The position numbers and the translations under genes were made by a program. Shown piece after piece: positions 1-9,800 of a stretch of DNA of 15,405 nt. This DNA comes from Beroe ovata (Eukaryota > Ctenophora > Nuda > Beroida > Beroidae): positions 1-15,405 of the forward strand of contig CAMPET010000571.1 of assembly GCA_946803715.1 (NCBI GenBank). Reading direction: 5' to 3'. Position 1 is the first letter of the stretch. Each line of letters begins with the position of its first letter. The notes under the pieces were generated by a model. The model did no database searches, was not told the origin of the DNA, and saw only the letters and a program-made list of their open reading frames with translations.

Positions 1-890
1 TCATCGAAGGCCGAAACAGGGCCAGAGGAATAACTTTTCCCGCCAATATTTAGGGGGACGGATGCGTCCCCCTGCGCCGCGCATTGCGTGAAATTTGACT
101 CGACTCCGAATCGAATGATTGCGGAGGAACTCTCTTACCGTCTGGAATATTCTACCATAGAACATTCTGCTTGTATGTTATAGCTTGCTCGTTTATACCA
201 AATTAGGAATAATGAACCAACACACACACAAATAACCCCTTAAATTAATCAGTATTGTTGATTTCTTGGCTGACTTATCTTTCAGACTGACTTATCTTTC
301 AGAATCACATATAAAGGTGGTGTTTGGTATTTTAAGTGCCATATTTCAAGGTAGACCACAAACCACTTGTTTTATGATTTCAAAATTCCGCAGCACATTG
401 TCTGATGTATCACTTTTTTACTGTTTTAGGAATCACTGACTGCAGTTCGGTGTATCGATAGCTATTCTTCATATTCACCCTTGAATTTCTGATGGAAATA
501 GGTCATGATGAGTTTAGCAATAGGGCCAGGATGCAAAACGGTTGTGTTCGAGGAGGGAAATAGTACCTTACTCCTCATGACAGTGTTAGTATTGTTTTGT
601 TCTCAAGTACCCCTACCCTCAAGTACCCTCAAGTAACTTAATATCCTATTTCTTCGTAATGTGGTTGAAACAAATGAAATACATTCATTTTCATCATTCT
701 TTGTCTACATCTGAGTATTGTAGGTAGTGTATAGAACAGTGATCCAAGTCTAATCATCTACATTAAGTAGGAATGTCACAGTCTATTAGGCCGAAGCCGA
801 GTTGCAATGCTTAAACCACAGAATACAAGAGTCCTAGGAGTTCCTGTTATTTTACGACAACTGTTAATCAGGTTCAAGGTTTAGTTTCTT
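1..890. other. Intergenic/flanking DNA without a supportable gene
   Basis: No frame here is open long enough, or flanked by good splice sites, to support an exon. Small structures only: a GC-rich hairpin at 52-73, two tandem copies of a 17-bp unit ending in ATCTTTCAG at about 270-302, and short repeats of CTCAAGTACC at about 602-636. The 3' UTR of the helicase gene, which ends at 891 on the minus strand, must lie in the right part, but I see no canonical AATAAA on that strand close to the stop. Confidence 0.5.
52..73. repeat. Perfect 9-bp inverted repeat (hairpin)
   Basis: AGGGGGACG at 52-60 and CGTCCCCCT at 65-73 are perfect reverse complements around the 4-base loop GATG. It is GC-rich in an AT-rich setting. 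It could be a piece of a repeat or the tip of a larger element cut by the window edge; no function is assigned. Confidence 0.7.
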
Positions 891-1395
891 CTACATGACA
901 CTGATATCCATAGAATCATCCTCACACATATCAGTGAATTCTTCCGAAAATATCTTGAAAACTTGTTGACACGTTGGATCGTGGTGGCCTAGTATCATCC
1001 TAACGTCCTTCTTACAGAATACATATCGGGCGTTAGCGACCAGTTGCTTTATTACTCCGTTTGTCAGAAGACAAGGTGATAAAGAGGAGTTGCCGAACTC
1101 CTCTATATTAATCTTCTGTCGCAGTTCTTCCAGAGATTTAATCAGTGATAGACGATCTTGTAGTGAAACCCTGCGTTTCTTATGGTCTAGAGGGTATTGG
1201 TACTTGTTAGGATTCCTGTTCCATGTACATAACAATCCATTCATAATGAGACAAGATTACCTGCATCAAATATTTTTTCAGTCCTCATCTCCGGCCCTGA
1301 GCATATCTTCATGAATGAAGATACCAAAGTATCCTCGAAACTTGGACAACAGTAGGAACAGCATCCGTCAGATCCACAATAATCCATTGCTGACC
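891..1395 (-). CDS. Helicase gene exons 11-12: zinc subdomain and C-terminal region
   Basis: The end of exon 10 gives ECARVVLNRYF and exon 11 gives YCGSDGCCSYCC. The first Cys and the YC Cys are separated by 16 residues, followed by a CC..CC cluster, which fits a RecQ zinc-binding subdomain. Exon 12 was set to 1186-891 because the acceptor CCCTCTAG restores phase after donor GTAATC (74-bp intron). The obvious upstream acceptor at ACAG (about 1216) gives the wrong frame and an early stop. The C-terminal ~98 residues, with a block like LSPCLLTNGVIKQLV, resemble the tail I recall in sponge/cnidarian RecQ-like proteins; its role is unknown. Confidence 0.75.
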
Positions 1396-4300
1396 CTATG
1401 GAGAAGGTTTTAGACATGAGAGCCCAAGCGAACAGGTAAATCTGTTGATGTTGTAAATAAATAGATGTGATTATAATAGCAGGACCCAAGGACCCTGTTA
1501 TTCCGATCTCCTACATGGTTTGAATATGAAGGACATCTTACGTGTCGAAAGTAATATAGTACCCCAGTCTCCGATCTTTGCTAACATTTTCAAGTTAATA
1601 TCAACACTAACTGACCAGACGACCAGTAACGTAACATTCTTTTAAAACCTTGAGGACAAAATAGCCTCCATCATACTATTCACTTATTTAATGATACAGT
1701 CCGAATAACAGTCGAATGCTAGTTGTTTTGATTTTTGTATGCAGACCAAACCTTCAAAATAGCGGTTCAGGACAACTCTCGCACACTCTGATCCGTTTGT
1801 TCTGTACGACTCTGCATATCTGCTTGACGCCCGGTTCCTTTTCTGCGCGAACAGAATGCAGTAGGTGTTGTTCCCTTGTCTACCGCCTCTACCTGTTACA
1901 TAAGAAATGCTAGACTCTGTCATCATAACTTAATAATCATGAGCATGTCTAACTCAGTGAACAACGAGTTAGATGTATGTTCGATTATAAACTTACCAGC
2001 CCTCTGCAGAAAGTCTTCTAAGTCGTTCGTCATTCTTGTGACAATGACATACTTGACCCCTTTAAAGATACATTTCACAAATACAAGAAAACAACACAAT
2101 AGCACGCCATATATTATAATATTATCTAAAATTACATTTTTATTCATTCTGTGGCTTACCCTTCGTGTCGACACCTAAACTTAGGAGGGAGGTTGCTATC
2201 ATAATCCTCTCCGGACTGCCCTCCTGCAATAATGATTCTACGACGGTGTTCCTGTGGTCTGCTGTATTAGCCCCGGTGCACCAATTCACCAAGTTCTTGT
2301 TCTTCATGTCCTGGAGTTAAAATCTGTTCACATGTCACGTTCTATCGAAGACCTAAGTTTAGTAGACACGAGGTTCAGACTTTTCTGTAAACTAAGCACC
2401 CGTGTTCAATTCAATTCAATGTTAGGTATCCTCCAGCTAGTCGGGTGTAATTTTTTCTAGTTACATCAGTGAACTGTACCTAATACAATACTTTGGTGTC
2501 AAGATGAATGATATGTAAAGATAAGAAGTTGCGTCGATCCAAACCTCAAAAATCATGTTTCTTATTGTGATTGCTTCTTCTGTAGTGTGAGTGAATATAA
2601 TAGTTTTGGGGGTTTCAACTCCACAGGAGTCGGCTAGTGCACCTAATTCCCTTAAATAGGACCGGTTGATCGTTCCGGGAATCGTTACAAAGGACATGTT
2701 TTGCCTGACTGGGTTTCTGTGAGGTGTTTGAGTGAGACTAACTTGTTTTGAACCTATTATGAATGCTATGTTTCAATTTCGCATTTCAAATTCAGGTATT
2801 CACTAACTTGACTAGCTCGAACGTGTCCTCATGATGCAACCCCAACTCGTCATACAGGTTATGCTTGTTCCCGCGAGTGATAGTAGCTGTTAACGCCAGT
2901 ATTGTTGGACGCTTCTGCAGTGATATAGACTAGGTAGGCAACTTGTGCCGGTGTCGATGCAACAATTTCGCAACGACAAGACAGCAATAACGCAACGCCA
3001 CCTACCTTCCTCCACCTCTATTGGTCAGCGTTATTGTTGCCTTATTGTTGCGATATTGTTGTCTTAATCTACGTCGACGGTCGTTTGCGGGCAAACAGAG
3101 GTTGTTGCGTTATTGTTGCACTGGCACATAGTTCATCAGTAACATATTATTTAAATTGAGCTACCGAATCTAAACTTGGCCAGAGTCACAAACCTTGAAA
3201 AGTGAAATCATGCTATCAATCTGCCGGAATGTTGGTCTGAAACTCGCTCCCCAACTGAGGAGGGTATGCACTTCATCCAGTACAACAAGCACATTTTGTA
3301 CACCTCTAAACCTTTTTACTCTCTGTATTGCAAATGTATGTTAATAGTCACAGTGGCACCAAACTCTCTGAATTTGAACGAACTCAATACACCATTGAAA
3401 TTCAAGTGTATAATTGAAGTGTACTATATACTACAAAGCTCATTTTTCAATGAGTGATTTTCTGGCGATTTTGTATCAGACAATATTCTAGCATTAACAT
3501 TTGCAACTACCTTCTTCATCGAGTATAGTGACTCTGGGTTAGCGATGAGAACATCCGGTTCCTCGTCAAATGTACCACTACGAGGACTATTCAGGTCCCA
3601 GAAACTTATACCAAACTGCAAAAAAGTGCTATTCACTTCAACAAATGCCTTGAAGTCATTGATTTTTCATCGTGATTTTTTATTCAATCGGATTGCGTGT
3701 GCCCAGCGTAGAATCATCACTTTATCTAAGTATTTAAATTTCACAGTCACATAAGAGTATAAGGAAAGCCGTCACATATTATAGTATCAGGTTATTATCA
3801 ACCAGAAGGGGGAGGGTATTCAAATGATGGCTCATGGAGAGTTGTTTAATTAGTAGTTTACCAGTATTGTCAAGTGAGGGAAAAAAGAGATGATGTTATT
3901 TGTGACAGCCCTCTAATTCATTTGATCGAGTCATTGAGAATGTGCTGAAAAGATTACTATAACTCACATGGCAGAAAGTGGTAGTGTGATTTTTATTCAG
4001 AGATAAAAGTGGGGAGACGATAACGCACAAAAAGGTGCCTTGATCACAAATCGCTCTCATTCCCAATATGTATGATATGAATATCATACTCTTCCCACTA
4101 CCTGACAGTAAATATATTATAATGGCTATCATTAATCATCACACAGCTGCGAAATTTTATAATCACGAATTTACGCATCGAAATCGACTACCGAGGGGTG
4201 TAAACGTGATGGAGTTGGGCGATAGTAGTATAGTACAAATTTCAAACCGATGAATACCTGTTGGAAGAACGCAATAAGAGTTCTTGCCACTGCAAAGCGC

Positions 4301-4509
4301 TTCTATCACTTGTATTTGCTCATCTCTCAACTTAACACCAAACTTCTCCATCTCTTGGAGGCAAGCTGAAAATGTACAACGATAAGTGTACTACGATAAG
4401 TGCCGATATCAAAATATGGAAAATAAGCTAGTTTTTGCTTCTTATATCGACATCTAATTCTTTGTCCGTTATCGTTGTGATACTTTTGTCTAAAATTCTG
4501 GTCAGCCAT
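891..4509 (-). CDS. RecQ-like superfamily 2 ATP-dependent DNA helicase, 12-exon model
   Basis: Predicted 3'-5' DNA-unwinding ATPase of the RecQ family, 528 residues. Exons (minus strand, 5' to 3'): 4509-4452, 4365-4258, 4101-3968, 3615-3511, 3322-3194, 2914-2808, 2704-2545, 2310-2160, 2059-1997, 1892-1752, 1395-1261, 1186-891 (stop TAG). All introns are GT..AG and the phases match throughout. Motifs in order: Q-motif-like F..KLRDEQ just before LPTGSGKS (Walker A, residues 53-60, split by an intron), VIVSPLLSL (Ia), ANPESL, DEVH (151-154, motif II) followed by SWG..FRP, ALTATIT (185-191, III), KTIIFTH (IV), MIATSLLSLGVD (304-315, V), QRAGRGGRQG (336-345, VI), then a RecQ-like zinc subdomain. 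No HRDC domain is visible. Exon 1 and its donor (GTCGAT) are the weakest part; translation could instead start at the Met at 4351. It lies 3' of the DUF6589 gene on the same strand. Confidence 0.85.
1752..2914 (-). CDS. Helicase gene exons 6-10: motifs III-VI
   Basis: Exon 6 (2914-2808) carries ALTATIT. Exon 7 (2704-2545) carries KTIIFTHTTEEA. Exon 8 (2310-2160) carries RIMIATSLLSLGVD. Exon 9 (2059-1997), only 63 bp, and exon 10 (1892-1752) together form QRAGRGGRQG, with the intron splitting a Gly codon. Motif VI holds the arginines expected to contact ATP in RecQ proteins. Donors include GTTAGT, GTTTGG, GTAAGC, GTAAGT and GTTTGG; acceptors end in CAG, CAG, CAG, AAG and CAG. Phase agreement across five consecutive junctions makes the assembly strong. 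Confidence 0.85.
2940..3133. mobile_element. MITE-like palindromic element with TTATTGTTGC-rich arms
   Basis: Inside helicase intron 5 (2915-3193). The left end reads AACTTGTGCCGGTGTCGATG and the right end, reverse-complemented, reads AACTATGTGCCAGTGCAACA. The left arm is rich in GCAACAAT/GCAATAACGCAACG and the right arm in the complementary TTATTGTTGC, so the element folds on itself. No clear target duplication is visible. It fills most of the intron and ends about 25 bp from the exon 6 acceptor. Confidence 0.65.
3194..4365 (-). CDS. Helicase gene exons 2-5: ATP-binding domain 1
   Basis: These four exons encode the Q-like motif, Walker A, Ia, the NPESL block and the DExH box. The exon 2/3 junction cuts the Walker A glycine codon: exon 2 ends in phase 1 with donor GTATTC, and exon 3 begins GT after CTGTCAG. 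Exon 5 (3322-3194) carries DEVH in place of the usual DEAH/DEAD, followed by the SWGASFRP stretch that matches the RecQ aromatic-rich loop region in position and style (known for the family). Exon 3 ends at CAT with donor GTGAGT; the residues just before it are less family-like, so that end is slightly uncertain. Confidence 0.85.
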
Positions 4510-5030
4510 CGTTAACAGGTAGGACCAAAACTGTTGTCATATTGTTGCGCTATTTTTTCCTACTGTTGCATTGTATTGGACTTGGAGGGATATGAACAGA
4601 AGGTAATGCACCGCTGTACACCAACGTTTATGGTACCTATCTCAAAATTATGGCGCACGTACCTGTTGTGATTGTAACAGAACCTGTTCCGTTTGTAGTG
4701 CCTCCCTGCATTTCTTGCTAACATGTGAACTGGAAAACATTAAATTTGATATGCATATATCATAGTTATAAAATGTTCTTATTTCAAACGTGATCTCATG
4801 AGCGATTAAAACGTCTTAATGAGCAACTGAATGATATTCGTTTTTTACATAATGTTTGTTGCTTATAAGTGCAAGATATAAAAAGTGACAACTTACTTAC
4901 TTCGTGGAAAGATGTATATTTCAAAAAGAAAGATTCCTTTGAAACAGCTTACCTGATCTAAAATACACCGGAAATTTGATTGCGTAACTAAACACACAAA
5001 AAACATAAAAACAGCGTCCATCACCACCAT
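4510..5030. other. Intergenic spacer between the two minus-strand genes
   Basis: About 520 bp separates the stop of the DUF6589 gene (5031) from the tentative start of the helicase gene (4509). It must hold the 3' end of one transcript and the promoter of the other if they are separate. The stretch 4528-4580 contains TTGTTGC-like units (ATTGTTGCGC, CTGTTGCATTG) like the intronic MITE-like family. AT-rich sequence around 4745-4775 could include a TATA-like site on the minus strand, but it is too far from the ATG to assign. No exon is supportable. Confidence 0.45.
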
Positions 5031-6891
5031 TTATAGCTCTTCATCAGAATTTGCATTTTCATCAGAAGAAGATTCATCAGAACTCGATTCTTCTGAGGTT
5101 GTACTGCCGTTATCAGAATCTGACACTACCGATTTTTCTGTTTCCTCAAATCCTAGCTGCTTCTTGGTCTTCTCAATGAACCGTCGGACATGCGTATGGA
5201 TATCAATCTGAAATAAGAAGAGTGTTACGTCTTAATTTGACGAAAGTTTCCACTTTGCTACTTTTTATTTACGGTTTCTTCCGAAGACAAGGGCTTATGT
5301 GCAATGTACAATCTAATTCAATCTGATTCACTTGATTTTGAGACTAACTCGACACGGTTCGTCGAACATGAAGTTTGTTTTCATGTGCTCGAATCCAGGG
5401 AATGGAGATCTCCCACACTTCTTTACAAAGATTTCATCCTCTTTGAGACTGTCAACCAATTCCCGGATACTCCTTTCCGGTTTTCTGGCTCTTGTCTTCT
5501 TTATACCTAAAATCATGAAATTCTCATGACATTTCTAATGGTCGTACCTAAGAAATGCTTATTGTTTCTATCATGACATCAATTGATATCTCAATCGGGA
5601 AATGTCCTCGAGAAAATGTGGTATAGAAAGCACTATAATTTGTACAGATTTTATAGTGATTGCTATCGTTAGCTTATTGCTGCTTTATCGTAAGGTCATT
5701 ATTTATATTCTCGTTTTTGCTCGACCGACAGCCTTGTCTATAACTACTGACGAGTGATCATTGACAAGGCCGCTACCAGTTACCCCCACTGCTGACCCAA
5801 GTGTGCAAGAAGTGGTTAGGGGGCGCGGGTCAGTTTGGGGGCACAGTCGACCAATTGAGTTGCAATGTTATACCACGCGTAAGAATGAAGATATATCATA
5901 TACCTATTCAATTCAATTCAATCATATACCTATGGATTATGTGTAGTCTTAATTTTGTCTTATTGTTGCGTTATTGTTGTCTTATTGTAGCCTTATTATA
6001 ACATCGACTCCGGCACAATTCGCCTGTGTAGTATCATTTAGAAATATGTAAAGATTGGCGGTCAAGTTACCTTTAGAGTTCTGACAGTACTGGGCCGTAC
6101 ATTGGCTCACGAGTCCAACAGTGCTTGAGGATTTCTGGATGGCTGCCACTGTTGACTTTCTAGCGAACTTTTTAGTCAGTCCTATGTATCTTTCCGCTGT
6201 CATATCATTAGCAATTCTATGGCCTCTGCCATCACGCAGCCCTATGGGTCGTGTACAGAGAAAAGTAGTTTGTATTTTGGAAGGTTAAGTATTTTGCACG
6301 GTTGAAAAGTGAGACAAAAGCGAGTGAATTATACGCAAAAGGCATATTGATCTAAGTTCATGTCAAAGACTAACCAACGTAAGAATTGTGTCTCATTGCA
6401 TGCTCATCTTGTGCTGATATGGAGATCTTGTTCGTTACCAGTTTCTGCAAGCATGCTTTCACATAACTGAAAATACGATTTAGTTGTGGTCAATCGAATC
6501 AGATACCTAACTCTTATACGCCATATTGTACATAGGTCAACTTGTCCTGTCAAGTCACGAATGTTCAATCACGTGAAAGCACGATTTTTATTGGTTGTGT
6601 CTACAGTCTATTTTTCCATTGGTTTATTGTTGGCACGTGACCCCTCCCCAATAAAACTAATGGTAGCCAAAATACAACTGTCCATTGTTATGAGGGTAAA
6701 TTATATGCTTTCATCTGGCTATGACCGCATTGAGTAACGCATTTACTCACTTCTTTTTTCCTTTTTTTCTCAGGAACAGGAGGATAAATCGTTGGCATAA
6801 CTCTTCCCGATCTGCATCACCCTCTCTGATCGCATCCTCAGCATTCAGGAACAGGAGTGTATTAAAATAAAGAGAGACACAGTAGTTAAAC
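5031..6891 (-). CDS. DUF6589 gene exons 16-20: C-terminal half and acidic tail
   Basis: Exon 16 (6891-6751) starts FNY and contains DAIREGDADRE. Exon 17 is 6466-6375. Exon 18 (6241-6071) contains DGRGHRIANDMTAERY, aligned by position with the family's G-G-x-N/H-I-x-x-D block. Exon 19 (5506-5349) is Lys/Arg-rich. Exon 20 (5207-5031) ends in a run of Ser, Asp and Glu before TAA at 5033-5031. The acidic Ser-rich tail resembles CK2-phosphorylated tails and could bind basic partners; that is inference. Donors are GTGAGT, GTTAGT, GTAACT and GTTAGT. Confidence 0.8.
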
Positions 6892-9800
6892 CTGAGGTAG
6901 GTATTCAAACCTTCACAGTTATCAAGAAGGAACGGGTCACAAATTTGTTAATCACGGGACAGTGATGGACTTTAGATAAATCGTGCAACCAATGAATATG
7001 GAAGGGACGCTGTCACGTGATGATCAAAAAAGTTTTTGACCCCGTACCACTATAGCTCTATAATTGTTTCGATATAACTAATCATTCTCTTCTCAGCAGG
7101 TCATTTCGATCGCAGACTTACTGCCCGTCTTCACTGTTTGGTAAACTAGCTGATCTCTGTTGGTGCACTTTCTCTTTGTGCTTTCTCAAAGTGTTTGGAA
7201 CAGAGAATACCATCCCACAGAGCTGACATTTGTGATTGCTCCTGGCCCAATCTGAGCCACGCATGTCAACCAAGTAATCCAGGAGCATGGTGGTGATTGA
7301 TCTGTGAGAGGTAATATTTACTATTGAATCTTTACTATGACATCAAATTTAGGTATGCGGTATTTGGAGAATAGGATTCAGTAGAATACCGACCACTAAC
7401 ACACCAATGCAGTCACGAAGGCGTCACTAAAATGATATCATATGTTTACTCTTATTTACTTATACATTACGTGGTTGTACTGTGGGTGGCAATATCCTGA
7501 TATAAATTGCGATTTTGATGGAATCAAAAATTCTGAAATTCTGTCAGCGCACAGCTATGACAAATTGAGACAGCAGTTGTCAGGGACTACTACTAAACAT
7601 CCCATTATTCCAACTCAAATTTTTAGGCTATTTTTAAAGTTTCAAGATATTAAGATCTCGCTCACCCCACGACCGACTGAAAATCTTCCTTGTTATGAAT
7701 CTTGTCTGCAAAGAGGTTGACGTTGTTGAGGTCACCATACTTATCTGGATCGAAATCTTCCCTTGTACCGTTTTCTTGGATATGAATAGCCCGTAGCCGT
7801 TCCCATAGGGTTTCGAAAGCTGCTATAGTGTACACCTAGAAGAGAAATTTAACCGTTGTGTAAAGCGACCCAACATTGGACAGTTTGTGTCATATGAAAT
7901 TGAAAGTACCTCATGCATTGTTGCTAACATATCAACTACTTTGTCGTAGTGCTTCTTAACAGAGCGGGTGGCAGCTGTCTTATTGTTCAGTGCCGTAGCC
8001 GCACCCGTGTATGTGGCTTTGTATGACTTGGTGGTCGGGTTCTCATACTCATTCATTAAAGCCTACAAAAGTGGAAAGTTGTAACAGGTATCAAAGTGGG
8101 TGATTTTCATTCCCATACCCACGAAGTGCGAAGATACAACAGCGATGGCACACCCCATTTCAGAAACGCGGGTATCTTGTTGGATGCTAAATACTTACGT
8201 CCGCGTAACACATAAGAAAATGAAAAGAGCCCGTGTCTGGTAGAATCTGATGTACACCCTTGTCGGGTTCGTTTTCTCTTAAGCTTTTCACTGAATGTGT
8301 GCGGGAAAACGTGAGCTGGTCGCCCGCAAGAACCGTTCTTCTCATCTGAATTTTATGGAGAAGGGTTTAAATTAACTAAGAAGTTAGGAGTTGTTTCATT
8401 CAAGTTGTGTGATTACGGATTATGAACTTCTTGGAGATCGTCAGTTACAAAATCAATGCTATTGTAACAATAGTATTGTTACAATGTTACATTATGTCAT
8501 GATGTTGCTTTATTATTTTGTTCGTCCTATCTTATTGCAGCCTTATTGTTGCAATGCAATAATAAGGGAAGACAGCTAGGTCGTATGAAACTATCAATGA
8601 CCCCCTACTACTGGTCACCAGGGGGTTGGTAGCGGGTCAGGAGAGGGTCACCAGGGGGCCAGAGGGATTACCAGGGTCATTGACATACTTATACACGGCC
8701 AACAGCTATAAGCTAAAGACAGCAGTACGTTTACCGTTGTCGATGCTATTTTGTAGCAACCAGCAAAAGTTGATGCAGGTTCCTGTATTGTTAACTTAGT
8801 GAAAAGCCGTATTGAACTTACCTTACCATTATCTGGTTCGAGAACTATTTTTTTCATCACCTCATCGAGTATTTTGGCCGATTCTGTGTTAGTTTTTTGA
8901 TCATGGTCCAATACTCCACCTGGAAACTAATACAAGGGTTATTGCATTGTAGATCCTACAACCAATCATAACTACGTGTCAGTATTCCCAAGAAAGCTGA
9001 TGTACTTGCGACACTGCACAGCATATACCTAGTTAGGTGTAACCTATTATTGGGTGGTACCAACCAGAGCAAAACTGACAAATCTATACACTAACCAGGA
9101 GAGTCGATTTTTCCATGACCTCCGTGTAAGTGTGCGGAATGTGCCAGGTAACGAACTCAGCATACTTTTTCAGGCACGGTATGTGTGTCACCAGTGTCCG
9201 AGATATGAAGATTTTGAAGTGCTCCGATATCAAGTTGATGGAAGATGGTGCTGGGAGAACCTTGTCCACTGAAGAAAGAGAGGTGAGGCTGATTCTAGGC
9301 TCTACTTAAAGTTAAAGTACGTTTTTCGTAGTAAGTGCTTGGTTTATAGCTAAACAGTATATTAATGGCTGTATTATACACCGTTATTATCTGGTCAATA
9401 TCGAAGCAAAAGTCAAAAGCCCGCTGTTCAGTCAAACGTCACTGCTGGAAACATACTGCTGCTTCCGCATGTGTTCACCTGTCATGTCCTGCGGTTTTAT
9501 AAGTGGCTCAGTGCGTGAAAGTGTTCGGTCTCGAATCTCCTCAGCTTTGCATATCAGCGCAAAGCAATTCAACGCCTTGTCTTCCTTGACACCGGCATAC
9601 TTAGCTTTGGGGTTTCTGGAATGTAATTACGATCAGTTGAGGCCATGATAGTATGATATACCTTCTTTCTAAAGTTCTGATAGACTTGAAAAGAATTCCT
9701 ACTTGTTGATGTTGTCACCTATCCAAACACGCGTGGATCTGCGATGGGCTGTTGGGGCCTCTCTTCCTCACCGTCATACATGTTCATAACAGATATTCCC

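Noticed and set aside
1187-1244. Start of a separate small gene at the ATG near 1244 (minus strand)
   Set aside because: The frame is the upstream extension of the last helicase exon; the 74-bp intron 1187-1260 joins it to the zinc exon in phase.
7118-7301. Terminal exon ending in TAA just after the C2H2 finger
   Set aside because: The TAA is part of a consensus GTAAGT donor, and exons 16-20 continue the family-like sequence in matching phase; kept only as a possible intron-retention form.
7442-7720. 92-codon plus-strand open frame
   Set aside because: It overlaps the antisense of DUF6589 exon 14 and intron 14; no recognisable protein, while the minus-strand exon fits in phase with its neighbours.
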